A stretch of DNA of 64,000 nucleotides from Microplitis mediator (lineage: Eukaryota > Arthropoda > Insecta > Hymenoptera > Braconidae). The DNA is taken from assembly GCF_029852145.1 (NCBI RefSeq), contig NC_079969.1, forward strand, positions 19,871,860 to 19,935,859. The letters run 5' to 3'. Made by a program: the position numbers and the translations under genes. Below the pieces are notes generated by a model. That model did not search any database. It was not told where the DNA came from and saw nothing but the letters and a program-made list of their open reading frames with translations. This document shows positions 23,391-34,576 of the stretch, piece after piece; position 1 is the first letter of the stretch, and every line of letters starts with the position of its first letter.

Positions 23391-25673
23391 AATTAAAATA
23401 ATTTTAACATTCTATCGCTTTAAAAAAAAAGAATAAAAAAATATTTTACAAGTGTATATTTATATGCCTCCTAAATTATCAATCAACTGAACTCTTAGTA
23501 TAACTAATTATTTAAAATTTTTAAATTACAATAATAATTTTAATTATTACATATATTCGCGGTCAGTTTTTTCGTGTTAAAATCAGACGCCGGCGAGTTA
23601 TTTAAATATCGTCACACGCGGCGTCTCTCTTAAATCATCGACCATCAATAATAGTAATTATTCATTAATTTCACAATATAATTTTTTTTATCTCAATTAT
23701 TTAATCAGCGACTAGTATACTCGTGTAATTATTTAATGATAACTATTAATTAGCTATACACCAAATTGTTAAACATTCAAACAGTTAAATGATAATAATA
23801 AAAACATTATAATTAACAAGACAAGCTTTAATAACAATGCAAATTAAAATTCATTAATTAAATCAATAAATTGATTAAAAATGTAATTTATTTTTTTTTA
23901 TAGAAAAGTGAGTCAGCTAATTAAAAGTAAATTATAAAATAATAATTTCAATAGTTGCAATTAAAATATATACATTTCACTCGCATACAAAACGACAACA
24001 ATCGTTTTAAATTTGCCGTAAAAAGCTTGAGAATTACCTTTACTTGATTTATTAATAATATCGTACTGTTTCTCTCACTATAGATAAAGATAAAAATAAA
24101 TCTTTAATAAGAGTCGGCGCTTATGAGTGAAGTACTTGCTTATAATATACAATTAATAATAACTAAATGATATATATAGTTAAAATAATATTAAAATCTG
24201 CGTGGATCGGACCTGCCGAGATAACCGCGCGTGACGAATTAATTAACATTATTCAATTTGTTCTGACATTTATTGAAAATCTAACTTTGTATATTTATAT
24301 ATTAGTAATTAATGTATGTATTGTTTTTTAACATTTATTTTGCATTTAGGTATTCTTCTAATGGATACTTTCTGTTGCCTAATTTACATATTATTTAACC
24401 CATTCATTGGTATTTTGCTGATACCAATAAATAATTACAATTATTTGTTATTAATAATGATAATTATAACAGCATGATCTGGATATTTTTTAACGAATAT
24501 TTTTATTTCAATATTCTTCACCTGTGTACTATTTATTGATAGTACTGTTATATATTATTTTTATAATTCGTAAATTTTCAGTTCTATTAATATGAAATTT
24601 TAAGATTTTTTTTTTTCAGTAACAATAATTTTTTTTTAATGACTGATTATTTAAAGATCTTAATATTATTTAAGTAATGGTAAAAATAAATTAGTTTGAA
24701 GACTTTTAAAATTATCAGTCATTTAAAAATAAATTAGTGATATATATTTTATCAATCAATTACTTCGTGAACTTTAAATTCAATAAAATAAATAAAAATA
24801 GTAATAATAATAATAATAACAAAAAATTTTAATAAACAAAATTAAATATTTTAAATAACTTAAAAATTACTAAAAGTATTTTATAATTATGATTGCATTG
24901 ATATTCAAACTATATATTACATTTATTTATTATACAATAAATTTTACTTTGATTTATTTTTAATTTTTAAAACAATGAACATTAAAATATTTGTTTTTGA
25001 TTTAGTAATCGGCAAAATTTTCATTTATAAATTTAAACCCAAACAAATTAAATAAATAAAATTTTAATGTATGTTTTTTTTAAATTTAATTTTATTTTAA
25101 ATAAAAATAATTAGTTTGTTGTTTAATATATCTCAAGGTTCAAACTTTGCTGTATGCATAATAACAATGTATCTACGTAAACGCATTTCATAATAGATGG
25201 AGCGTCATATATTTATACATACATATTTAAATAATTTATCTTGCATTTCTTAGATAAGATTTTTTCTTTATCATTAAAGTAGTCATTGTAACACTTCGTT
25301 TTTTTTTTTTTTACTCTTAATTATTATTTTTTTAAATATATTCTACTTGATAATCAGCAAGTTTTATATACAGAAAATATTTTCATTGCTGTTCACGTAT
25401 TTAAATTATTATTTTTTATTCAATTAATTAATCAATCGTATAATAGCTAATTTATGATCCCTGCTAATTTTATATTATTTTATTCTACTTCTAGAGTGAC
25501 ATTAATCTTTTTCTCGAAGTATTAAATAATATTTTATATATATATTTTAACAAAAAATTGATTTATCATAAGATCAGTCAGTATTTACTTTGTATTAATT
25601 TCAAATTGTCAATCAGCTTTTTCAATTACGTATATTAATTTTGTGTTGACTTATTACGCATTTTTAAAAAATG

Positions 25674-25707
<34 letters not shown>

Positions 25708-25990
25708 ATGAACAGCAATAAAAATATAATTTTCTATTTATATAATAAATCAATAAATAATATTAATAATCAATAAAATAAATGATTAACTCTAGTCTAT
25801 TATTTTTAAATCATGTTAAATATAATTTATTTATTATTATTAATATTATTATAATTATTTATTTTTGTTTACTTATTTATTTGATTAATTAATTAATTCA
25901 TTAACTTAATCAATTAATAGTTAACTTAATTAAACGTGATTATTAAAGTTAGATTGTTGAGCACAGTTATTTATTTCTATTAAAGACTTT
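23391..25990. other. AT-rich intergenic DNA with two small GC-richer patches
   Basis: Two patches stand out: about 23580-23640 (CAGACGCCGGCGAG, CACGCGGCGTC) and 24200-24240 (GATAACCGCGCGTGACGAAT). They resemble a diffuse regulatory or unannotated 5' UTR region, but no exon is supported. A poly-A run of about 35 occupies 25672-25706. Confidence 0.4.
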
Positions 25991-26240
25991 CGGGAGGCGC
26001 TATGAGCCGAATTAATGTCTGCAAATTCACCGGCCGACTTACCCTTTCGCGGCAATGTTGTGGCTTCCCCGAGTGACGGTAGTTCCCGCGGCTTCCAAAT
26101 TGGTGAACCTGATAATAACGACGTACAATTGTTTTTTTTAACTTATCAATCACGTTTTATTTATTTTTTTTTATTTTATTCATTAATTACCACTCTCTGT
26201 TCGTCGCGCTGCGGCGTTTCGCCGCAATGTATTTAATATT
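25990..26240 (+). other. GC-rich island with a short open frame, possible first exon
   Basis: In this AT-rich setting 25990-26120 is markedly GC- and CpG-rich. It contains an ATG at 26015 followed by about 29 codons rich in Ser, Pro and Gly, ending at a possible donor (ATTG then GTGAAC). No downstream exon was found, and I do not recognise the peptide. It may be a coding first exon, a CpG-rich promoter or a repeat fragment. Confidence 0.3.
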
Positions 26241-26754
26241 GCAGTGTTGCGAAGTATCATAATAATGATTTTTAAAAATTAAAAACACACAAGCTCATAC
26301 GATTAGACAATTGTAATTTTTTTTAGAATTTATTTACTAAAATTAAAATTCTGTATTAAGTAAAGAGATGAATTAAATGGGATGAAAATGTGTCGCTGGT
26401 GGTGACTGGCAACACTGCGCAGGAAATCCGAACAAATTCAACGCCCGAGTTTACTCGCGTCAGCGGCAAATCGCTACGTTTCTCAGATTTTCTAACAAAA
26501 AAACTTATTTTTTTAATATTTAAAATATCGGTAAAATAATTATCACTCATTCATTCGATACTAAAAAGTATAGTAGAAAAACTCATAAAATTTCAAAAGA
26601 CTAGGAAATCTATTTTCTTCATAAATAATCTTTTAATAAAAATTGCGGCGCTGCACTCATAGCGCGACGGGCGAAGGGTTGAACAAATTATTTGCTTTAC
26701 TAAATTATAGATACTATAAAAAAATATGATAAATGATTTTAAAAAAGGTCTTCA

Positions 26755-28597
26755 TTCATAGGCGCCGACTTATTTTGTTTTTAAATAATAATAATAATTA
26801 ATTATTTATTATAATTATAGACTGTACGCAATTAAATATATTATTTTATTATTAATCATTATCAAAATACTGAATATGATTAAAATTATTGCTGTCTACA
26901 TTATTAGATTATAGATTATAAATCAAGCTTTCTCACTTGCCCATTCTATTTACGGGCTAATTATTTTATTTATCAAGCAATAAATATTTCATCTGTTTAC
27001 TATGCATAGAAGAATTAGATATTTGTAATTATATTTTCATCTTCTACATATTGGGTATCCTCAACCTTTTTATATACAAAAAATAAATATAATCAATAAT
27101 AATAATTAAAAAAATAATAATTGCAGTTAATTGTTTTTTATTTTTTTCAAACAACTTCCCGTATAAAAAAGAAGTTTTTAAAATATTCCGCATGAGAAAC
27201 TTTAAGATTTAAGACAATTCAGAAATTAAAGTTGAATTTAAAAAAATTTGAAACTAAAGTCGATTTAACACTTTTTGTAAACATTTTTTTTTAAACTTTT
27301 TGAAAAATTTAAGGTACTTGACCATCTTGGAAAGCTAAAAACACAACATTTTCAATAATTTTTTTTTTTCAGGCCCTGTATAAGATATTAGAATGATTTT
27401 TTTTTTTTTTTTTCAAAACTTTTATTTGAAGCTTATAGAATACAAAAATACTTGATTTTTTTTTTAATTTCATTTTTTAGCGGTTATTCAGGAAGCACCA
27501 AAGTCGAGGCCTCAAAAAAATGGTGTCCCACGGCGGACAGTTAATCTCAGGATTGGTGAATTCGGAATAAAAAAAAAACAACATCTCTAAATGATAGACC
27601 CCCTACGTGACAATTCACCACAATTTGCCAAAAATAAAAAAATGGCGGATGTTTGCAAGAGAGGTTGAAAACATCCCCTTTTATTCACTATTCTATCCTA
27701 AAGAAAAAACTGTTATAATTAATTATGTTTTGCCAATATGATTAATTGACTTACAAAACATCTCAACGAACAAAACAAGACTAAAATCATTGAAATCGGC
27801 CGAGCAGTTTCGGAGATTATCTGTCCGCCATTTGAAAAAAAGGCGGGGTAGTTTCAAGACAAACGCGTTTAAAGTTTTTACTCACAAATATGGAGTGCTG
27901 GAAGCGCGCACACACTTTCACAAATTTCTTTATGTTAGAATTCGAATTAAAAAAAAACCATTCTTGGAGGTGATTTTTAAAAGTACAAGGATTGAGAAAA
28001 TGCAAATAAAGTCGATTTTTTGAAATTTATAAGGTGGTCAAGTATCTTAATTGAAAGACTTTTTCAATAGTTCGTAGAAGATTTCTTGAAAACATCGTAG
28101 AAGCTTATTTTTAAAATTTTTATTTGAATAATTATCGGTCATTCTTATTTTTAACTTTTTACGAAGAAATAAAAAATTTTAAAATAGAATTTTTGAAAAT
28201 ATCACAAAAAAATCCAGTTTAAATTGAAAAAAATAATAATACCGACGAGTTTTTATATATAAAAAATATTTATATATAAAAAATTTTATATAAAAAATTT
28301 ATATATAAAAAAATAAACTATAGTTTTTCAAATTTTCGAGAACATTTAAATAGTCACAAATTTGAAATTTCTTTATGCAGAATATTTTCAAAACTTTTTT
28401 CTTACACGGATTAAATTTAAACTATTAATAAAATTCTTTTTGCTTAAAGTTTCTAAATTAATAAACAATGCAGCAAAATAATTATGTTTTTTTGTTCAAG
28501 GTGAAACGTGCCGGGAAAGCGTGCTATAATTGATGTTATTAGTAAATATATTATAGAGCTTTCCAACCAAATAAAATCCAGAAGTCGACGCCTATGA
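26755..28597. mobile_element. Possible inverted-repeat-ended element enclosing another repeat
   Basis: The outer ends TTCATAGGCGCCGACTT and AAGTCGACGCCTATGA are inverted with two mismatches. Inside lies the TTAAGGTACTTGACC element at 27311-28054. The outer repeat is short, so the unit is tentative. Confidence 0.35.
27311..28054. mobile_element. TTAAGGTACTTGACC-family element, uninterrupted copy
   Basis: The ends TTAAGGTACTTGACCATC and GGTGGTCAAGTATCTTAA are inverted repeats. The interior (AAAGTCGAGGCCTC, GGACAGTTAATCTCAGGAT, AGGCCCTGTATAAGATAT) is found again, in the opposite orientation, in the split copy at 57083-59330. The overlapping 77-aa and 62-aa frames on opposite strands are not conserved in that copy. 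Confidence 0.65.
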
Positions 28598-29003
28598 TTG
28601 AGAAATACATGCAACTGATTGCTAAATTTTAAAAATACCCGTTACCAATTATTTTATTTAATTACTATTTTTAATCAATATATATTAATTTATTTCATTC
28701 ATATAATTAATGATCCAATCAATAATTAATACGTAATCATTAACTTTTCTACTTTAACATTATTTATTTTGATAATTCTTTTGTCAAGATCTCGGGTTTA
28801 AATTATAAATTATAAGTTTTATTTAAGAATTTTTATTTTATCATCATTCTGAGGCCCCAATTAAAACTTATTCTCATTTTGTAGTTTTAAAATATTTTTT
28901 TAACAATTTTTCATTTTTGTCTTAAAAAAATTCTTTTTGTTCATTAATTTTTTGTTTTTTAAATTAAAAGTTTGGATTAAAATTCGATGTGTTAATTTTA
29001 TTT

Positions 29004-29378
29004 CCCTGGCAAATCCGAATTACAGTAAATTAGAGGTAATTACCGTACTTTGCCGTAATTTACGGTACTTTAAAGAATTACGGTATTTTACGGTAAAATA
29101 CGGCGCTTTAAGGCAAAAGCACGATATTTCATAGCAAAACTACTATATTTATACCGTAAATTTGCAGTAAGAGAACGGCTATTTACCCTAAAATTGCGTT
29201 AACCCTGCGGTATTGTACCTTAAGTAAGCTTACAGTAAAAATGCCGCAAATTACGGTAAATTGTCGTATTTTTACTGTAATTCACTGTAAAATAACATAA
29301 ATTGCGGCAAATTTTCTGGAGAAATACCGTATGTTAGGAAAAATGCGGTAAATTACCGTAATTCCGATCCGCCAGCGA
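29004..29378. mobile_element. Palindromic element, TTACGGTAA-word family, diverged copy
   Basis: Left end CCCTGGCAAATCCGAATTAC, right end CCGTAATTCCGATCCGCCAG. The interior is made of TTACGGTA/TACCGTAA words. The ends are decayed compared with the copy at 20054-20342. Confidence 0.65.
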
Positions 29379-29729
29379 TATATTCTTTCAAAAAATTAAT
29401 AAAATTATACAACTGCAGTGAAGTTAAAAATATTTAGGGCTTTTAGATAAAAACAAAAAAAAAAATATTATTTTTAATTTTCATAAGTAATTGAATCTAC
29501 GGAGCTGCATAACTAAAGGATTAAATGAAATATTAACAGTAGTTTGATAAATATTAAAGATTAGAGATGTACGAGAAGTTTTCTAAAAGAATTATCAATC
29601 TATCTTTACTAATAGAAAAAAAAAACCTATCGTATGCTACATCATTGCAACAAAAGATTATAATGCATTTCCAAACTAAAAATAATAGAAATAAATAAAG
29701 ATAAATGTATATTTATGTATTCATTTTAT

Positions 29730-30019
29730 CTACACCGGCAACTCATTATACGGATCGAAATGTTTAACTCGTTTAGGCAACTTAGCACGCCTCTTACCAA
29801 GTTCTTTGACTGAAATGGGTTGATAATTCTCTGGCTGATGTGAGGATTGAATGAGTCTGGCTTGACTGCCAGTGCTACCAGCTGAGATGGTAGATGTTGT
29901 ACTCAGCGTAAGATGATTTGGTGTCCGCCCCAAGTTAGTCTTTTTCTCGCCTAAAAAAGCCTGGGAGTCCTCCTCACCTTCAGACTTTGTTCCTGAATCC
30001 ATATCAATCTTTACTTCAC
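29730..30019 (-). CDS. sif: still life (Rac GEF), terminal coding exon
   Basis: This last exon encodes 96 codons including the TAG stop (29730-29732) and ends ...KHFDPYNELPV. The acceptor is TTTTAG at 30020-30021; two bases complete the codon split with the upstream exon (phase 1). The peptide is Ser/Thr-rich with no domain, followed by a basic KELGKRRAKLPKRVKHF motif, so it is the unstructured tail of Sif. It is separated from the preceding exon by a 101-bp intron. An ATG inside it is simply an internal methionine. No AATAAA is obvious within the first 150 bp downstream. Confidence 0.85.
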
Positions 30020-30120
30020 CTAAAATTATTTATTGCCACACGAAAAATAATAACTTATTTAAAAAATATAAAAATAAATTGTCATTTTTATATTATATAA
30101 AAACGACAATTAATTAGCAC

Positions 30121-30530
30121 CTGAGGTATCACTGATTGTTTTGCTACGAGTACGAAATGAAATTTGTTGAATTGGGATATCATCAACATCTCTGTCTTCA
30201 GAACTTTCGTGTTCAACGGATGATTTTGGATGACTGTGCTTTCTCCGTGAATTTAAAGTATTCGATAGTATTTGCTGTTTTACAACTTTTTTTGACAATG
30301 TACCAACTGTTCCTCCAGCTGATGATCCGGTTGTACATAGGGTGCCATTATTGAGACCTTGATGTTGCGATTTATCAAATTTTTCTACATGCCCGGTAGA
30401 CATTCGCGGCGTCATTGTCATCGGCGGTTGAGTTATATTTGATTTTGTTGATGGTATACTCATATTTCGTACAGATTCACGAATTATTTGACGTATTGTT
30501 TTGAGGAATGCATTTCTAAATTCTGTGGTA
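30121..30530 (-). CDS. sif: still life, penultimate exon (post-PH tail)
   Basis: The acceptor TTACAG at 30531-30532 is followed by T, which joins the phase-2 AG of the upstream exon to give STTEFRNAFLKTIRQIIRE. This helix directly follows the PH domain in Sif/TIAM proteins. The remaining ~100 residues are Ser/Thr/Gln-rich and basic (RRKHSHPKSS) and likely disordered. The donor TCAG-GTGCTA is at 30119-30121. The upstream intron is 21.5 kb and hosts another gene and many mobile elements. Confidence 0.88.
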
Positions 30531-30610
30531 CTGTAAGCAAACAATTTAATCAATATGTTAATGATATTTATTTTTTTAAAATATCGAATAAAATCTATTT
30601 ATCATCAGAT

Positions 30611-30772
30611 CCCGGGCGGATTTGAATCAGGGTGGAAACACCGTGGAAGTGTAAGCACCGTGTAATCTCGGTGGATCCACGGTGACTTTGTACAATATTA
30701 CCAACGTAGTTCCACGGTGTATCCACCGTGATTACACGGTATATCCATCGTGGTTCCACGGTGTACCCACTG
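30611..30772. repeat. CACCGTG-word element, left half
   Basis: Begins CCCGGGCGGATTTGAATCAG, then alternates CACCGTG words; no right terminus follows. The missing right half may be 31508-31672, about 735 bp away. Confidence 0.6.
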
Positions 30773-31507
30773 GTATTTATATATGTAATCATATAAAACT
30801 TTATAGTTTAATTTCATATAAATATATAAAATTATATTATTTTATACATAATCTTACATATTTATTCATTCAGTCAAAAAACTTTTATATAATTTTTTAT
30901 AAAATTTTATAAATTTATATAAAATTTTATATGATCATATAAAATTTCTAATAATTGAGGTCTAGTGAACTCTATCTTATAGCAATTTCTGAGTGAATAT
31001 CATGCTGTGCAGGCTCGTGAATCATAAAATTTTGTAAAATAATTTAGATACGCCCAATTAACGTAACATTATTCGAAAAAACTGATTTTATAATGATTCA
31101 TACAGCTTAAAAAGTCGATGACGTTTTTTAATTTACCGTATTCATAAATGTTATAAAGTATAGAAACTTTTTTACAATTTTTAAAAATAGGCTAACAAGA
31201 CCATTAGCGAAGAATTTCAACTTTTCATTTATATAATTTACCAAAAAAGTAGTTATTGTCCCGCTATTAGTGGGTATACCGCTATTTGGCTCGTTAACAT
31301 ATAAACAATAATATAATTAAATATAACACAAATGAGAAAATCAATTATTTATTTGATGTCTTTAATTTCCTTAAGTTCAATTTTATCCAAATAAATAAAA
31401 TCAACCTGTTCTTCCAAGTGTGTGATTCAGCACAGGGGATAACAGATCAGACTGTGAATTCAAAGTTCTGGGGATCGAACCTACGAGCGGCGGGATTTTT
31501 TTTACAT

Positions 31508-31672
31508 AATAAAATTTGTGGATACACCGTGTAATCACTGTGTTTACACGGTGGAATCACGGTAGTCTACACCGTGTTATCATGGTGGTTATACCGTGGA
31601 ATCGCGGTGAGTACACTGTGTTACCATCATAGGTACACCGTGTTTCGACCGTGATTCAAAACCGCTAGTGGT
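31508..31672. repeat. CACCGTG-word element, right half
   Basis: CACCGTG words ending GTGATTCAAAACCGCTAGTG. It lacks a left terminus and probably belongs with 30611-30772 as one split element. Confidence 0.6.
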
Positions 31673-31749
31673 ATAAGACAATTTTTTAAAGATGGAGTTT
31701 TAATAAATATCGACATTGTCTGTCTTATTTATATAATCTATGAGAAGAA

Positions 31750-32488
31750 TACCCGGGAAAAACGATTCATATATGGTCATGTCTGGCCATATATGGCTCA
31801 CATATAACCATATACAGCCATATATAGTTTCCAAATGTTTTAATATGTAGCTAGTTATGGTATATATGACTATGTATACCCATATATAGTTATATATCAG
31901 AGTACACCATTTATATTAATGAAGACAATAAATCCTAATTAAATCACTTAATTAATAATTTACAGATATTTTCAATCAGATTTTAAAAATGGCTATATTC
32001 GTTCATGCATGATTGTATCTAATTAGATATGATTATATATGATCAGATCTGGCCAATTTTTAGATCTGATTATACATGGACTTATATATAATTATACAAA
32101 ATCATTTTTTATCAGGTTGTTAGAAATTCACTAGCTAGATGGCAGCATTTTCGCTTGCTTGGTCCGTCATTTAACAAACGGTCATGTGACAATCCTGTGA
32201 CCATCCGATGACCAAAAAAAATGTCAATGACGGGACCGCTCGCATCTCGATCATATTATCACTGATAAGTACTTTTGTTGATGGTAATATAGTACATCCT
32301 ATATTACATAGTGACAAAATTATGTACTATCAATGTTTCCATGAGTAATTTATCTTTGAATTTGGACTTGAACTTTAAAAAAAAATATTTGAATCATAAG
32401 TCTATAGAGTCTTTACTATATATCAAATTATAATATTCATATATTCTATCATATATGTTTTCACATATAAAGTTTTTTCATGCGGGTA
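31750..32488. mobile_element. Palindromic element, CATATATGG-word family
   Basis: Left end TACCCGGGAAAAACGATTCA, right end TTTTTTCATGCGGGTA. Interior words are CATATATGG, CCATATATAG and TGATCAGATC. A different segment at about 32110-32430 interrupts it; part of that (32272-32430) recurs in inverted orientation at about 49470-49640. Confidence 0.6.
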
Positions 32489-32525
32489 ATTATTAATGAT
32501 AAATTTTCTTTCTTATATATAGTTA

Positions 32526-33149
32526 GTGATCTGTATTCTTCAGTCATTAATTATTGTATACTTTTCTAAGCTTAGTTTAGTCATCTCGATCACGTCGCAC
32601 CGATGCTCCGGCTTATTCAGTTCCTATACAACAAACTCGGCTTATAGTTCACCATTCATTATTGTTCGCGATTCAATTGTTCTTTTTTACACATCAAAAT
32701 CATTCCAAAATCTCAAATCGTGGCCGTGTATAAAATTATTACAGGTTATACTTATATTCGGAATCTGTGGTTGTCTGCGATGTGACGAAATTACAAATAT
32801 AAACTTTCAAGACGTAGAAGACTTAAATGATAAATACCTTGTGTCAATCAATGACAACAAGCATGACTACCCTGGGAAATTTACAATCGGAAATCTTTTC
32901 TACGGCACGATTAAAAAGTATATTTTATTGAGGCCATCGAACTTAAACACTGACAGATTCTTCTTGAAGTATCATGAAGGTAGATGTCAGCATATTGGAA
33001 GACATACAATAGGATCAGTGTCAGCAAAGATTGCCGATCCTATCTATATTTGCCAAATCCACATCGATATACAATATAGCAAAAGCGAGGTAATTGGAAA
33101 AAAAACCTTAAATACAGAAATATACTTATATCACATTTACTCATGTTAA
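32526..33149 (+). pseudogene. Decayed tyrosine-recombinase (Crypton-like) fragment
   Basis: The open frame spans 207 residues. The first ~65 are not family-like. From about residue 75 it matches the eukaryotic phage-integrase-type recombinase fold: ILIFGICGCLRCDEI (the helix carrying the first catalytic Arg), the beta-strand segment DLNDKYLVSINDNKHDYPGK, then RFFLKYHEGRCQHIGRHTIG. The C-terminal catalytic block (HxxR and Tyr) is not in frame. Just downstream, at about 33168-33210, an out-of-frame QRRNST resembles the RRxSAT block. I infer a truncated, frame-shifted relic in the sif intron. The start codon shown is not meaningful. Confidence 0.6.
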
Positions 33150-33800
33150 ATTCCTTTTCAGCTCAAATTGCAGAGAATGGGTTTACTACAGCGAAGAAAT
33201 TCGACTTTCTGGCCTAGTGTCGTAATATGCTATTGATTGATACTGTAAGTCATCGAGATGTCAAAAGTTTCATTTCAATTTCTGAGCTGAAATTATGATT
33301 TCCTAGGATACGTAGTACAATACATACTAAACAGATCAAACAGATTTAGTTACTTCCAGTCGATTAACTGTAGTGCAGTTTTCAATGGTTATTGATGTCT
33401 TAATATAATTAGATACAATGAGATATGACAATTGCTAAGCATTATCGTTAGGCCTGAGAGCAAGATCCTATGTTTAAGGTTAAAGTCATAATTTTTATAA
33501 AAAATATTAGTCATTGATAGGTTGGGCTTAAAACCTAGCAAAATCTTATAGCTTATAAATGATTTTTTATTAGGATAGCCTACGAAGGGATGAAGCTGAT
33601 GATGATATGATTACGGCGAAAAATTTAATAGAGTACTCAGAAGATGATATTGGGAACTTAAAAATGATATTGATGATTGAGAGATACTATTATTCGATCA
33701 TAATTTAAGATCTTTAAGTTTTTATTTTTTTTTTAAACTAATATGTGTGTTATATGTTCCTCTGTAAAATTTATTTACATTTTATTTCCTAATTTAATTG
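33150..33800. other. Intronic DNA between recombinase relic and LINE
   Basis: It contains the decayed tail of the recombinase fragment near its left end. An isolated short frame at about 33571-33708 encodes an acidic peptide that I do not recognise. The rest is AT-rich. Confidence 0.4.
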
Positions 33801-33805
33801 TTTGT

Positions 33806-34576
33806 TTAATAATAATAATTGGTGTCTATCGTGAAGCATATTGCGTTATGGTCACTGTCGTATGGTAATGTTGTAACTTTCTTATTTGCGATGTCAATTA
33901 ATTCAATTCTAGGATCAGCGATACAGTAGTCCAAAAATGAGCCAGCGTTAGGGTACGTTGGTTCTAATGCAGGAAAGATTGTATGTTTCAGTGATATGTC
34001 ATGAGTAATGCTCCAACTACGCAATTGCGCTCCTCTGTCATTAATCTTGTGATCACCCCATTCAGGGTGCCTAGCATTCAGATCGCCAGCAATGACGTAG
34101 TAAATTTTAGGGTCGTTGAGCTCGAAATCCTTAAACATTTTATTTAGTTTATCCAGAAAATTCTTTTTGTTGTTACATGTTGCATATATGCTGAAAATTA
34201 GAAGCGTGCAGTTAGATTGTACATGCAGTTTGATGATCGTGTATTCTATGATATGATTGTTTCGTGAGTTCGGGTAGCTAATTGTTGTGAATTTGATTCT
34301 ATTGTTGATTAATATTACTGTTCCTCCTCCATTTTTTGCGTTGAGTCTATCGGTTCTTATGAAGGTATGATTATCGAAGCTGAGTTTATGTTTGTTATTC
34401 AACTTTGTTTCAGAGATCAGGGTAACATCAATGTCATATTTATTAACGAAGGTTTGGAGATCAAATCTACGTTTGTTCGCACCTAGAGAATTAACATTGA
34501 TGGCACAAATTTTTATTTTATTATTTAAAACTGATGTTTGTGTGTATGCTATGTCTGCGGAGCTGTTATTCGCCAT
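33806..34576 (-). CDS. Non-LTR retrotransposon ORF2 reduced to its endonuclease domain
   Basis: A 256-residue exonuclease-endonuclease-phosphatase (APE-type) domain that would nick target DNA during target-primed reverse transcription. The catalytic and metal-binding motifs are visible in order: NVNSL near 27, ISETKL near 54 (catalytic Glu), AGDLNARHPEWG near 163 (Asp/Asn), LDYCIADPRI, and YDSDHNAI near 239-246 (Asp-His pair). The frame then ends within a TTATTATTATTA tail whose TAA provides the stop. No reverse-transcriptase domain follows, whereas a normal ORF2 runs to around 1000 residues. The ATG overlaps the ORF1 stop as TAATG, suggesting termination-reinitiation. The domain is intact and could be functional, but the element cannot reverse-transcribe itself. 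Confidence 0.85.
   Translation of the reverse strand: MANNSSADIAYTQTSVLNNKIKICAINVNSLGANKRRFDLQTFVNKYDIDVTLISETKLNNKHKLSFDNHTFIRTDRLNAKNGGGTVILINNRIKFTTISYPNSRNNHIIEYTIIKLHVQSNCTLLIFSIYATCNNKKNFLDKLNKMFKDFELNDPKIYYVIAGDLNARHPEWGDHKINDRGAQLRSWSITHDISLKHTIFPALEPTYPNAGSFLDYCIADPRIELIDIANKKVTTLPYDSDHNAICFTIDTNYYY

Noticed and set aside
31441..31500. B-box-like GGTTCGATCCC on the - strand as a tRNA
   Set aside because: No A box at the right spacing and no acceptor stem could be folded.
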